Positions 45,820 through 53,276 of a stretch of 64,000 nt of DNA are shown here, piece by piece. The notes below the pieces were generated by a model, which worked only from the letters and a program-made list of their open reading frames with translations, was not told where the DNA came from and searched no databases. Position 1 is the stretch's first letter. Every line of letters starts with the position of its first letter. The position numbers and the translations under genes are program-made. Origin of the DNA: Bdellovibrionota bacterium (lineage in GTDB: Bacteria; Bdellovibrionota; Bdellovibrionia; Bdellovibrionales; JAEYZS01); contig JAZKEU010000017.1 of assembly GCA_040386775.1 (NCBI GenBank), positions 21,464 through 85,463 on the forward strand, in the 5' to 3' direction.

Positions 45820-46026
45820 ATGTCTTCTTATAATAATCTTAAACAGTCTATTGAAGCTTTTGAATCGGATTCTTCAGCGCAAGATGAGTTATCAAAAATC
45901 GATGAAGCATTTCAAAAAATTGTATCCGGAAATCAGACGGATCTTATTAAAAGTTTAGATTTGATCGAAGATTTTTTATTAAAAACACTTAATGATTCAC
46001 TGATTCCGTTGAAAAAATCTGCGTAA
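45820..46026 (+). CDS. small acidic protein of unknown function
   Basis: 68 residues, helical and soluble by composition (SSYNNLKQSIEAFESD...). Start at the ATG at 45820 with SD ggagg five bases upstream; an in-frame ATG at 45808 has its own gagg, so the start is ambiguous. It precedes an SH3/barrel protein by 16 bases and is probably in one unit with it. Confidence 0.6.
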   Translation: MSSYNNLKQSIEAFESDSSAQDELSKIDEAFQKIVSGNQTDLIKSLDLIEDFLLKTLNDSLIPLKKSA

Positions 46027-46042
46027 AGAATAGAATAACAAG

Positions 46043-46885
46043 ATGAGATCAACTGCTTTGATTTTTTTATTACACCTATTGGTACTCGGTGGATTTGAGT
46101 TTGCGCATGCTGCTCAATCCGCAACCGTTGTGACAGACGGTGCGATGGTGTATAAAAAAGGAGATTTCGATGCGGCAGTTGTGGGATACATGAGAGCTGG
46201 CGAAAAAGTAAGAGTCTCATCTAAAAAATTTGGACCATTTTACAGAATTCAATTCAAACAAGGGGTCATCGGTTACATTTCCGATGTAGACGTTGATGTC
46301 GGGGGAATTTCCTCAGATTTGCCTACAAGTGCAAAGTCAAAAGGTGGATCAGAGGGTAGGGCTCGAAGTTTTATTTCCAAAAGATATTTGGGCGTAAGTT
46401 ACGGAATGTTGAATTACTCGGAAGAGCTGAGCGATGCTAATACCGTAGAGAGTGAGTCATTATCATTTTTTGGGGTGAAGTTCACAATGCCGATGAAATA
46501 TTTGGCTGGCCCATTTGTGTTGGATACAAATCTTTTGTATCACAGTGGCTATCCAAAATATTACAATATGACAACTCCGGTGGTCTCGAATGGTATTTCT
46601 GGAAAAATTTTAATGTATGATCTTCAGGTTTTGTATTCACTCTCAGAAAGTACACAGAAAAATTTTTGGGCATATGTGGGCGGGGGAATTGCCATGAGTT
46701 ACTCTTCTTTTATGGTTGAGATCAACGGATCAAAGAAAGACCTCTCAGATGTTCTCTTTGGTGGAGTCATTACTGGCGGTATCGCTTATCGCATGAATAA
46801 AGTTGCTATCAAGTTAGAACCTAAATACTACGCAATGAAGTCCAACTACTTGGCCTTCATCGGTTCTGTTCAATACGAATTCTGA
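46043..46885 (+). CDS. envelope protein: SH3-like domain plus beta-barrel
   Basis: 280 residues. Signal peptide (cleavage after AHA), then a bacterial SH3-type domain (about 28-88: AMVYKKGDFDAAVVGYMRAGEKVRVSSK...GVIGYISDVDV), which usually binds peptidoglycan or peptides, then a Ser/Lys linker and a C-terminal domain with barrel-like strands ending in ...GSVQYEF. It could tie the outer membrane to the wall. Ends two bases from the convergent nucleotidase gene. Confidence 0.75.
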   Translation: MRSTALIFLLHLLVLGGFEFAHAAQSATVVTDGAMVYKKGDFDAAVVGYMRAGEKVRVSSKKFGPFYRIQFKQGVIGYISDVDVDVGGISSDLPTSAKSKGGSEGRARSFISKRYLGVSYGMLNYSEELSDANTVESESLSFFGVKFTMPMKYLAGPFVLDTNLLYHSGYPKYYNMTTPVVSNGISGKILMYDLQVLYSLSESTQKNFWAYVGGGIAMSYSSFMVEINGSKKDLSDVLFGGVITGGIAYRMNKVAIKLEPKYYAMKSNYLAFIGSVQYEF

Positions 46886-46886
46886 T

Positions 46887-47498
46887 TTAAATCTCGAAGG
46901 GTTTGCTCATCTCGTCTAATGTGAGAGAGAAACTAGGAATAAAGTTTTCCATAAAATAATCAACTTCAGGTCTTGATCTGAGGTTATTGAGTTTGGATTC
47001 AATGGTTTTCTTTGCGCGACTGAACTCATTATTTCCAGCAGCCTCTTCTTCTAAACATTTGATGTAGGCAGCGATATTGTCTGCGGCTTTGACTAGCTCA
47101 TGAATAGGATCATTTTCAGAAACAATTAAGAGTTTTTTGTAATCGTCTTTAAACTCTTCAGGTAAAAGCTTTAGGAGTTGCTCAGCGGCGTTGCTTTCGA
47201 TTTCTTTATAGGCATTTCTAATTTCACTTGAGTAATATTTTACGGGAGTTGGTAGATCTCCTGTTAAAACTTCCGTGGAATCATGAAACATAGCGGTGAG
47301 TGCAACTTTCTCAGGAGAAAGTGTTCCGTTGAAATGTTTATTCTTAATCAACGTGAGAGCATGGGCAATGATAGCTACCTGAAGACTATGCTCCTGAACA
47401 TTTTCCCGTTGTGTACAACGCATAAGGCTCCAGCGATCAATCAATTTCATGCGCGCGAGATATGAAAAAAAATGATATTTTGGCTCTGGAATGCTCAT
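46887..47498 (-). CDS. YfbR-like HD-domain 5'-deoxynucleotidase
   Basis: 203 residues from the ATG at 47498 (SD aagga, 9 bases). RWSLMRCTQRENVQEHSLQVAIIAHAL and AMFHDSTEVLTGDLPTPVKY match E. coli YfbR, which dephosphorylates deoxyribonucleoside 5'-monophosphates. Metal ligands His/HD (HS, FHD) and the later aspartate in KAADNIAAYIKC are intact. Together with dut, cmk and gmk it would shape dNTP pools. No terminator seen between it and the convergent neighbour. Confidence 0.88.
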   Translation of the reverse strand: MSIPEPKYHFFSYLARMKLIDRWSLMRCTQRENVQEHSLQVAIIAHALTLIKNKHFNGTLSPEKVALTAMFHDSTEVLTGDLPTPVKYYSSEIRNAYKEIESNAAEQLLKLLPEEFKDDYKKLLIVSENDPIHELVKAADNIAAYIKCLEEEAAGNNEFSRAKKTIESKLNNLRSRPEVDYFMENFIPSFSLTLDEMSKPFEI

Positions 47499-47684
47499 AA
47501 TATTTGTCCTTTGCATTTGCGGTGAAGATAGATAACACACGTCTTCTTGGCAAGAAATATTGCGTTGAGGTGTCTTATAAAGTTTAGTGCCTACGCGAGA
47601 ATCCGCTTTCCGTGCTTACCATGTCCAAGGTTTAGCCTAGTCCTTAGTCTCAATCACTTCGTAAGCAAGTCGGAGGCGATTCGT

Positions 47685-47798
47685 TTAAAGTTTCAGAGCT
47701 CTAATCAATTCTAATACAAGTAGAAGAATTTTTATTAGCTCTTTAGAGACCTTCAAAAAACGCCGAAAGTGTACATAACTACGTTGTTTTGTACGCAT
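47685..47798 (-). CDS. possible 37-residue hydrophobic/basic peptide (type I toxin-like)
   Basis: ATG at 47798 with a near-perfect SD (aaggaggt) 5-6 bases upstream, itself in the loop of a cgga/tccg hairpin. The peptide has a basic N-terminal half (MRTKQRS..., several Arg/Lys) and an amphipathic, Leu/Ile-rich C-terminal helix (LIKILLLVLELIRALKL), a composition like small membrane toxins such as TisB. No homolog is known to me. The complementary strand carries the RNA described above. Confidence 0.4.
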   Translation of the reverse strand: MRTKQRSYVHFRRFLKVSKELIKILLLVLELIRALKL

Positions 47799-47835
47799 AT
47801 CGGACCTCCTTCCGGAATTTGGACAGAGGGTTCGC

Positions 47836-47880
47836 GCAAAAGCAGATCTCGCACAAGCAAGATCTGCTTTTGCATTTTTA
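47836..47880 (+). terminator. intrinsic terminator on the plus strand
   Basis: 14-bp perfect stem (47836-47849 with 47860-47873), 10-base loop, followed by atttttag. On the minus strand the same hairpin would stand in the 5' leader of the small peptide gene. Confidence 0.75.
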
Positions 47881-47960
47881 GTGCCTGATTATGAATTTAT
47901 AAGTCGGTAAAATAATAGCCATGCTTTGATTTTGAATATTTTTTGATGACCAAAATTAAT

Positions 47961-47980
47961 TAACTATCCTACGATAGTTA
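47961..47980. repeat. 20-base palindrome just before a start codon
   Basis: taactatc-ctac-gatagtta, 8-bp arms, ends five bases before the ATG at 47986 where an SD would be expected. It could be an operator or an RNA hairpin. Confidence 0.7.
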
Positions 47981-47985
47981 AATCC

Positions 47986-48510
47986 ATGAAAATGCGAAAA
48001 CTAATAATTTTAGCGATATTTAGTATTCTTCTCGGCCCAATTATTTTAGTTGGGTATGAGGCGATTTTTGGCTCATTAACAAATGTTAGTAATTTAGTTA
48101 TGAACGCAAGCCCAATCACCATCAAAAAGCGTCTCATTTTTCCTTCTGCTTGTAGTTTTAGCTTGAATGGATGGTCCAAAGGATCACAAGACTTTGCCGC
48201 TAATGAATATCTGAAAATTAGATCTTTCGATATTCACATAACGAGAAATGGTGAAAGCAAATCAATCCAAGTTAAAAACGAACATATGAATACCTTGGAT
48301 TTTGAAACCGAGTCCATAGGACTTCTTGAAATTAATGTGAATAATTATGATTCATCATTCCGCCATTTGGAAATATTCGATGCCGAACTTTCTTGTACAA
48401 GCAGTGGACAAAAAGTTATTTTGGTTGTTTCGTTCGCCTGTATGGTACTTGGGTTTCTTATGATTTTTATTCTGGCAGCTCGTATCATCTTCAGAAAGCT
48501 GTTCAAGTAA
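47986..48510 (+). CDS. membrane protein of unknown function
   Basis: 174 residues with an N-terminal transmembrane helix (about 5-27), a central extracytoplasmic domain of about 110 residues with two cysteines (SACSFS and LSCTSS), and a C-terminal transmembrane helix (about 145-168) followed by RKLFK. No SD; a palindrome takes that place. No family recognised. The next gene, mutL, starts 82 bases on. Confidence 0.65.
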   Translation: MKMRKLIILAIFSILLGPIILVGYEAIFGSLTNVSNLVMNASPITIKKRLIFPSACSFSLNGWSKGSQDFAANEYLKIRSFDIHITRNGESKSIQVKNEHMNTLDFETESIGLLEINVNNYDSSFRHLEIFDAELSCTSSGQKVILVVSFACMVLGFLMIFILAARIIFRKLFK

Positions 48511-48592
48511 TACTTCTGAATAACCCAAATTAAAGCCAATTGTGCGACGCGTTCTGTTCGACATTCGGACGAAAAGTGAATACGAATACCCT

Positions 48593-50431
48593 ATGTCGAT
48601 TCAAATTCTTTCAAAAGAAGTTATCAATCAGATCGCTGCGGGCGAGGTCTTAGAAAGACCAGCAAATCTCGTGAAAGAGCTCGTGGAAAATAGCCTTGAT
48701 GCCGGGGCTACGGAGATTGAAATTGATCTGGATATCGGCGGAAAATTCTTAAAAATTCAAGATAACGGTTCTGGGATGAGTAAAGAAGATTTGAATCTTT
48801 CTTTGAATCGTCACTCCACAAGTAAATTGAAAGATTTCTCTGATCTCTGGAGTTTGAAAACTTACGGATTTCGTGGCGAGGCCTTAGCTTCCGCAGCAGC
48901 CGTAAGTCAAATGTCCATCGTAACACGACAAAAAAACGCAAAATCTGCGCTACAAATCAAATCTGATTTTGGAAACCAAAGTGATGTTTTTGAAATCGGC
49001 GGAGATCATGGAACGCAAATTACGATTGATGAGTTATTCAGTAATGTTCCCGCACGACTCAAGTTTTTAAAATCCGATTCATCTGAAGTCACACAAATTA
49101 TGAAAGTGATAAAGGCTTTTGCTCTTTCTCATCCGCAAACCACTTTCAAAGTAAAACAAAAAGGTGTGTTAAAGGCTTTCTATCCAAAAACAGATTCGCT
49201 GCTTTCGCGCACTTTGAACGTTTTGGAAGTGACAGAACTTTTTGAGAACACAAGAGAAAATACTCAGATGAAAGCCCACGCGATCCATTCTTCTCCAAAT
49301 CTGGTCGCAAAAACTTCGCAACACATTTGGATTTTTGTACAGAAAAGATGGATTCAAGATCGCGGACTTCAAAAAGCAATTCTAGATTCGTATAGAAATC
49401 TTTTGATGCACGGAGAATATCCTTACGCGGTTTTACACTTGGATTGTGATCCGCAATTGATTGATGTGAATATCCATCCGGCAAAATCTCAAGTGAAATT
49501 CCAAGATCCAGGTATGGCTTTCAGAATGGTTCATGGATCGGTAAGGGATTCTTTGGAAAAAGCTCCTTGGCTTAAAAATATGTTCGAAGGATCAGAAAAT
49601 TCGGCATCAGTAGATCGCACCGCAAATATTGAACAAGCCGTTCATAATTATTATCAAAACTCGGTTGTTCAAGGTGATTATAGTCAAAATGCTTTCAAAT
49701 CCGATTCGGCAGGTTTCCATCATACGCAGTTTAAACAAAAAAATTATGACATGTCTTCCTTGGAAAATTACGAGACACCTCAACAAACCTACATTCAGCA
49801 ACCAGCTCTCGCGCAGGCAAATCTTGACGGTGTAGGTGCTGATCCTATGTGGGGTGGGTTGCAGGTGCTAGGCCAAGTGAACCTCACGTACATTCTTGCC
49901 CAATCTAGACATGCATTGTTTTTGGTGGATCAACATGCTTCTCACGAGCGAGTGAATTTTGAAAAACTCATGAAGTCTTTTAAGAACGGACAGTTTGAAG
50001 TTCAAAATTATTTACTGCCCCTCAATCTTGATTTTGAGCCGGATAAGTTTGAAGCGATTTTAAATTTAAAAGATAGCCTTACAAAAATCGGAATCGAAAT
50101 CGAACAAGCAGGTCCGACAACAATTTCGGTGAATTCCGCACCGACGTTAGTAAAAGAAAAAGCACTCTCAGAAATTTTAAACAAAATGGCAGAAGACGCT
50201 TATGAACAAGGTGATTCCTATTCTCTCGAAAAAAGAATTTCTGATGTCTTTGCCACGATCGCCTGCCATTCTAGCATTCGCGCCGGGCAATCTCTTTCGA
50301 ATGAAGAAATGAAAGAGTTATTGGAAAGAATGGATGAATTTCCACTCTCAAGCTTCTGTCCTCATGGTAGACCCGTCTTTAAGCAATTGAGCTTTAGAGA
50401 GTTGGATAGAGATTTTGGAAGAATCGTGTGA
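48593..50431 (+). CDS. mutL: DNA mismatch repair protein MutL
   Basis: 612 residues from the ATG at 48593 (SIQILSKEVINQIAAGEV). The GHKL ATPase motifs are intact: ELVENSLDAGA, DNGSGM and TYGFRGEALAS; the C-terminal dimerisation domain includes LFLVDQHASHERVNFEKL and CHSSIRAGQSL, CPHGRP. MutL couples mismatch recognition by MutS to strand removal. The DQHAxxER and CPHGRP motifs are those of MutL proteins with endonuclease activity; whether the full nuclease site is present was not verified. It overlaps miaA by four bases. Confidence 0.96.
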   Translation: MSIQILSKEVINQIAAGEVLERPANLVKELVENSLDAGATEIEIDLDIGGKFLKIQDNGSGMSKEDLNLSLNRHSTSKLKDFSDLWSLKTYGFRGEALASAAAVSQMSIVTRQKNAKSALQIKSDFGNQSDVFEIGGDHGTQITIDELFSNVPARLKFLKSDSSEVTQIMKVIKAFALSHPQTTFKVKQKGVLKAFYPKTDSLLSRTLNVLEVTELFENTRENTQMKAHAIHSSPNLVAKTSQHIWIFVQKRWIQDRGLQKAILDSYRNLLMHGEYPYAVLHLDCDPQLIDVNIHPAKSQVKFQDPGMAFRMVHGSVRDSLEKAPWLKNMFEGSENSASVDRTANIEQAVHNYYQNSVVQGDYSQNAFKSDSAGFHHTQFKQKNYDMSSLENYETPQQTYIQQPALAQANLDGVGADPMWGGLQVLGQVNLTYILAQSRHALFLVDQHASHERVNFEKLMKSFKNGQFEVQNYLLPLNLDFEPDKFEAILNLKDSLTKIGIEIEQAGPTTISVNSAPTLVKEKALSEILNKMAEDAYEQGDSYSLEKRISDVFATIACHSSIRAGQSLSNEEMKELLERMDEFPLSSFCPHGRPVFKQLSFRELDRDFGRIV

Positions 50432-51360
50432 TTGATGCGAAGAGCGCAATCCGCGTGGTATTTATTCTAGGACCTACCGCCTCCGGAAAAACAAATTTAG
50501 CAATCAAAGCGGCGCAAAAAATGGGTGGAGAAATCATTAATGCCGATAGCATCCAAGTCTATAAATCTCTAAATATTGGATCAGCAAAGCCCACAAAAGA
50601 AGAGCTGGAGGCGGTTCCTCATCATTTGATTGGACACCTCGCGGAAGGTTCAGCCTATACAGCGGGACAATTCCGTAGAGAAGTTCTCGAGGTGATCGAA
50701 AAAAGATCAAGAGAAGGGATCCAGAAGTTCTATATCGTTGGTGGTAGCGGTTTTTACATCAAGGCCTTGATCAATGGGCTTTATAAAGTTCCAGACATTC
50801 CAGTCGAGATTCAAGAAAAAGTTAAAAACGAAAAAACCATAGATCTTTATGAAGAATTAAAGCGTGTTGATCCAGAAAATGCCAAAATCCTAAATGCCAA
50901 TGACTCGTATCGAATAGCAAGAGCCATAGAAGTTTATCGCGCAACGGGGATTCCATTTTCAGAGTATAAAAATAAATTTTCCGAAGAAAAGTTTCCATAC
51001 AAATGCATTAAGATTGGCTTAAGAACGGATAAAGAAAATTTAAGAAATAGAGTCCTACAGCGTACCGAAAAAATGCTTAAAGAAGGTCTTATTGAAGAAG
51101 TAAAGGACCTTGTCGAAAAAGGCTTAGAAGAATGGGATGCGCTTCAGAGCGTGGGTTATAAAGAAGTACAACTCTTCTTAAAAGGTTTACTCCCGCAAGA
51201 TCAACTGCGTGAAGAAATCGTAAAAAATACCATGGGCCTTATAAAAAGGCAGATGACTTGGTTTAAAAAGGACATAGACATGACATGGTTTGATGTTTCA
51301 TTGTCTGAAGACCTTCAGGCGACTGAAAAAATCGTTCAATTTATTGAAGAAGAGATGTAA
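50428..51360 (+). CDS. miaA: tRNA dimethylallyltransferase
   Basis: 310 residues from a GTG overlapping the mutL stop (GTGA). GPTASGKTNLAIKAA is the P-loop, NADSIQVYKSLNIGSAKPT the tRNA/DMAPP region, and GGSGFYIKALINGL the next motif. It adds the isopentenyl group to A37 of tRNAs reading U-starting codons, such as the tRNA-Leu(CAA) in this window. The C-terminal part is complete. Translational coupling to mutL as in many bacteria. Confidence 0.96.
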   Translation: MIDAKSAIRVVFILGPTASGKTNLAIKAAQKMGGEIINADSIQVYKSLNIGSAKPTKEELEAVPHHLIGHLAEGSAYTAGQFRREVLEVIEKRSREGIQKFYIVGGSGFYIKALINGLYKVPDIPVEIQEKVKNEKTIDLYEELKRVDPENAKILNANDSYRIARAIEVYRATGIPFSEYKNKFSEEKFPYKCIKIGLRTDKENLRNRVLQRTEKMLKEGLIEEVKDLVEKGLEEWDALQSVGYKEVQLFLKGLLPQDQLREEIVKNTMGLIKRQMTWFKKDIDMTWFDVSLSEDLQATEKIVQFIEEEM

Positions 51361-51394
51361 GCTCTGGTCATTGATATTCGGAGAATCATAATAT

Positions 51395-52273
51395 ATGAAA
51401 AGCATGACTTGTTATGGGTACGCCTCACAGAAAACAGACTTTGGCCTTATTGAAGTTTCAATCAAGAGCGTCAACGGTAGATTTTTGGAAATCAGAACCC
51501 ATCTTCCTCCAGAATATTTAAAACTAGAAAGCGATATCAAAAAGCGCAGTACGAATATTTTAAGACGCGGATCCGTGAGCATTTTTATGGGTCGTAAAAA
51601 AGATCCATTAAAAGAAAGCGCACAAGTTTCCGTAAAAAAAGACCTCGCTAGAAATTGGATGAAGGCCTTTCACGATCTTTCTCAAGAGCTCAAAATAAAG
51701 TCATCAGTTTCCATGGATACAATCGCGCAAATTCCTAATTTATTTGTTATCAATGAAGACGTAGCGGTGACGCCAAAAGAAATCAAAACATTGAATGTAC
51801 TTATAGATTCAGCACTGCAAAGCTGTCTAAAGGAAAAAACTAGAGAGGGCGAAGGTCTTCAAAAAGAAGTTTTCGGTTACCTAGATTCTTTGAGCGACAA
51901 TTTAAAAGTGATCCAAGCGCACGCAACAAAGCAAATCCAAACTCTAAAAAAGCAGCACTCTGACAAGTCAAAAGTCTTAAAGAGCGATGACATTGTTTCT
52001 GACCAAAGACTTGCGCAAGAAATCATCTCTCAAATGGACAGAATGGATATTTCAGAGGAGATCTTTAGATTCAAAGAGCATTTAAAGTCGATTAAAAAGC
52101 TTATAAGCTCCAAGGATCTCATTGGTAAAAAGCTAGATTTCTACACACAAGAGCTCTTAAGAGAGATGAATACGATTGGATCAAAATCTCAGATGTTCAA
52201 GATCACTCAATCTGTGGTAGACTCTAAATCAATAATTGAAAGAATAAGAGAGCAGTCTCAAAACATAGAATAA
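51395..52273 (+). CDS. yicC: YicC/YloC-family endoribonuclease
   Basis: 292 residues. MKSMTCYGYASQKTDFG at the N-terminus, SVNGRFLEIRTHLPPEY and the C-terminal QELLREMNTIGSKSQ are the family's signatures. E. coli YicC is an RNA-degrading factor. It sits before gmk, the same order as in many Firmicutes and deltaproteobacteria. No SD is obvious (cggagaatcataat has ggag 10 bases away). Confidence 0.93.
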   Translation: MKSMTCYGYASQKTDFGLIEVSIKSVNGRFLEIRTHLPPEYLKLESDIKKRSTNILRRGSVSIFMGRKKDPLKESAQVSVKKDLARNWMKAFHDLSQELKIKSSVSMDTIAQIPNLFVINEDVAVTPKEIKTLNVLIDSALQSCLKEKTREGEGLQKEVFGYLDSLSDNLKVIQAHATKQIQTLKKQHSDKSKVLKSDDIVSDQRLAQEIISQMDRMDISEEIFRFKEHLKSIKKLISSKDLIGKKLDFYTQELLREMNTIGSKSQMFKITQSVVDSKSIIERIREQSQNIE

Positions 52274-52309
52274 GCATAGCAGAATAGTAAAACAACTTTG
52301 GATGATTTT

Positions 52310-52873
52310 ATGAGAACAAAACTATTTATAGTTTCAGCACCGAGTGGAGCCGGCAAGTCCTCGCTTTGTGAAAAAGCCATCCAAGAATTCTCTAATCTTG
52401 ACGACATTATCACTTACACCACGCGCATTATGCGTCCTGGGGAATCTCAAGGAAATCCTTACCATTTTGTTTCGAAGGAACAATTTCAAGAACTAAAAGA
52501 TCGTGGATTTTTTGTGGAGCATGCGACTGTACACACCAATTTTTATGGAACTCCGAGTGATGTTTTTGAGAAGGCATGGTCTAAAAATCGCTATTTGATT
52601 ATGGATGTGGATGTTCAAGGAGCGGATACTTTCAGAAAGATTTTCCCGAATGCAGTGTACATTTTCATTCAGCCACCATCATTTGACGAGCTGCGCAAAA
52701 GACTTCAGAAACGTGATGGAGTGAATTCAAAGGATCTAGAACTCCGCTTAGCTAACGCCAAAAAGGAAATGGAGCACGTTTCGCGCTTTGAATTCCAAAT
52801 CGTGAATGATAAATTCGACAAAGCCTACTCTGAATTCAAGAAAATCATTGAAGACATCATGCAAAAAGGTTAA
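52310..52873 (+). CDS. gmk: guanylate kinase
   Basis: 187 residues. SAPSGAGKSSLCEKA (P-loop), TTRIMRPGESQGNPYHFVS (GMP-binding) and DVDVQGADTFRK are conserved. It phosphorylates GMP to GDP. The ATG at 52310 is preferred; a TTG four codons upstream is in frame. It is followed by rpoZ and rel, whose products respond to or make guanine nucleotides. Confidence 0.96.
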   Translation: MRTKLFIVSAPSGAGKSSLCEKAIQEFSNLDDIITYTTRIMRPGESQGNPYHFVSKEQFQELKDRGFFVEHATVHTNFYGTPSDVFEKAWSKNRYLIMDVDVQGADTFRKIFPNAVYIFIQPPSFDELRKRLQKRDGVNSKDLELRLANAKKEMEHVSRFEFQIVNDKFDKAYSEFKKIIEDIMQKG

Positions 52874-52920
52874 TTGTATCAGCCTGATACATACAAGTGC
52901 TGAAACCAGAGGAGCTTATT

Positions 52921-53157
52921 GTGGCTAGAATTACAGTTGAAGATTGTTTAGAAAACCTTCCAAATCGATTTGCATTGGTTATGCTCGTTGCAAAAAGAGC
53001 TAAACAACTCATTAAAGGTGGAACGGCAACTCTTCCAGCAAAAGACAACAAGAAGATCGTTCTGGCGCTTAGAGAAGTGGCTCATGGTTCTGTAGCTTTT
53101 GATGGCGTTGATGAGAGACGTGCTTTGAATGAGATCAGTGCAGACCTCAAAAAATAG
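52921..53157 (+). CDS. rpoZ: RNA polymerase omega subunit
   Basis: 78 residues from the GTG at 52921 with SD gaggag. ARITVEDCLENLPNRFALVMLVAKRAKQL is typical, with the conserved ALREV segment near the C-terminus. Omega stabilises polymerase and forms part of one (p)ppGpp site; rel follows 119 bases on. Confidence 0.95.
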   Translation: MARITVEDCLENLPNRFALVMLVAKRAKQLIKGGTATLPAKDNKKIVLALREVAHGSVAFDGVDERRALNEISADLKK

Positions 53158-53276
53158 TACGAAAATACAATCTAGACCTATTTATCCTATTCATATTTTT
53201 GAGGTTTTCTCCGATTAAGGAAGGCACTTAACATTAGAGTTAAGGGATCACCTAGACGGCACGAAGCGGGAATCTC

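Larger units (their letters stand above)
47588..47880 (+). ncRNA. candidate structured RNA, antisense to the small peptide gene
   Basis: Long bulged stem between 47600-47620 and 47660-47690 (gaatc...ccg-tgcttac with gtaagca...cgg...gattc), a second stem gtgtac/gtacgc inside ccga/tcgg at 47762-47803, a hairpin showing cctcct in its loop (47801-47814), and an intrinsic terminator at the end. Each of the first two stems has a G-U pair that would be an A-C mismatch on the other strand, favouring plus-strand RNA. A TATAAA box at 47576-47581 fits the 5' end; no -35. No known RNA family recognised. Confidence 0.4.
47499..47985. other. 487-base stretch with a possible type I toxin-antitoxin-like locus
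   Basis: No conventional gene. It holds a plus-strand structured RNA candidate (47588-47880) antisense to a short minus-strand peptide gene (47685-47798), a strong palindrome (47836-47873), and a second palindrome at 47961-47980. Confidence 0.55.

Noticed and set aside
47801..47815. SRP (4.5S) RNA core, because ccggaagga occurs on the minus strand
   Set aside because: The conserved ggaagcagc loop and the long SRP stem are not present; the sequence is the SD region of a small peptide frame.
47588..47880. 6S RNA, tmRNA or RNase P RNA
   Set aside because: No tRNA-like ends, no tag reading frame, no conserved RNase P cores, and 5' and 3' ends do not pair in the 6S manner.
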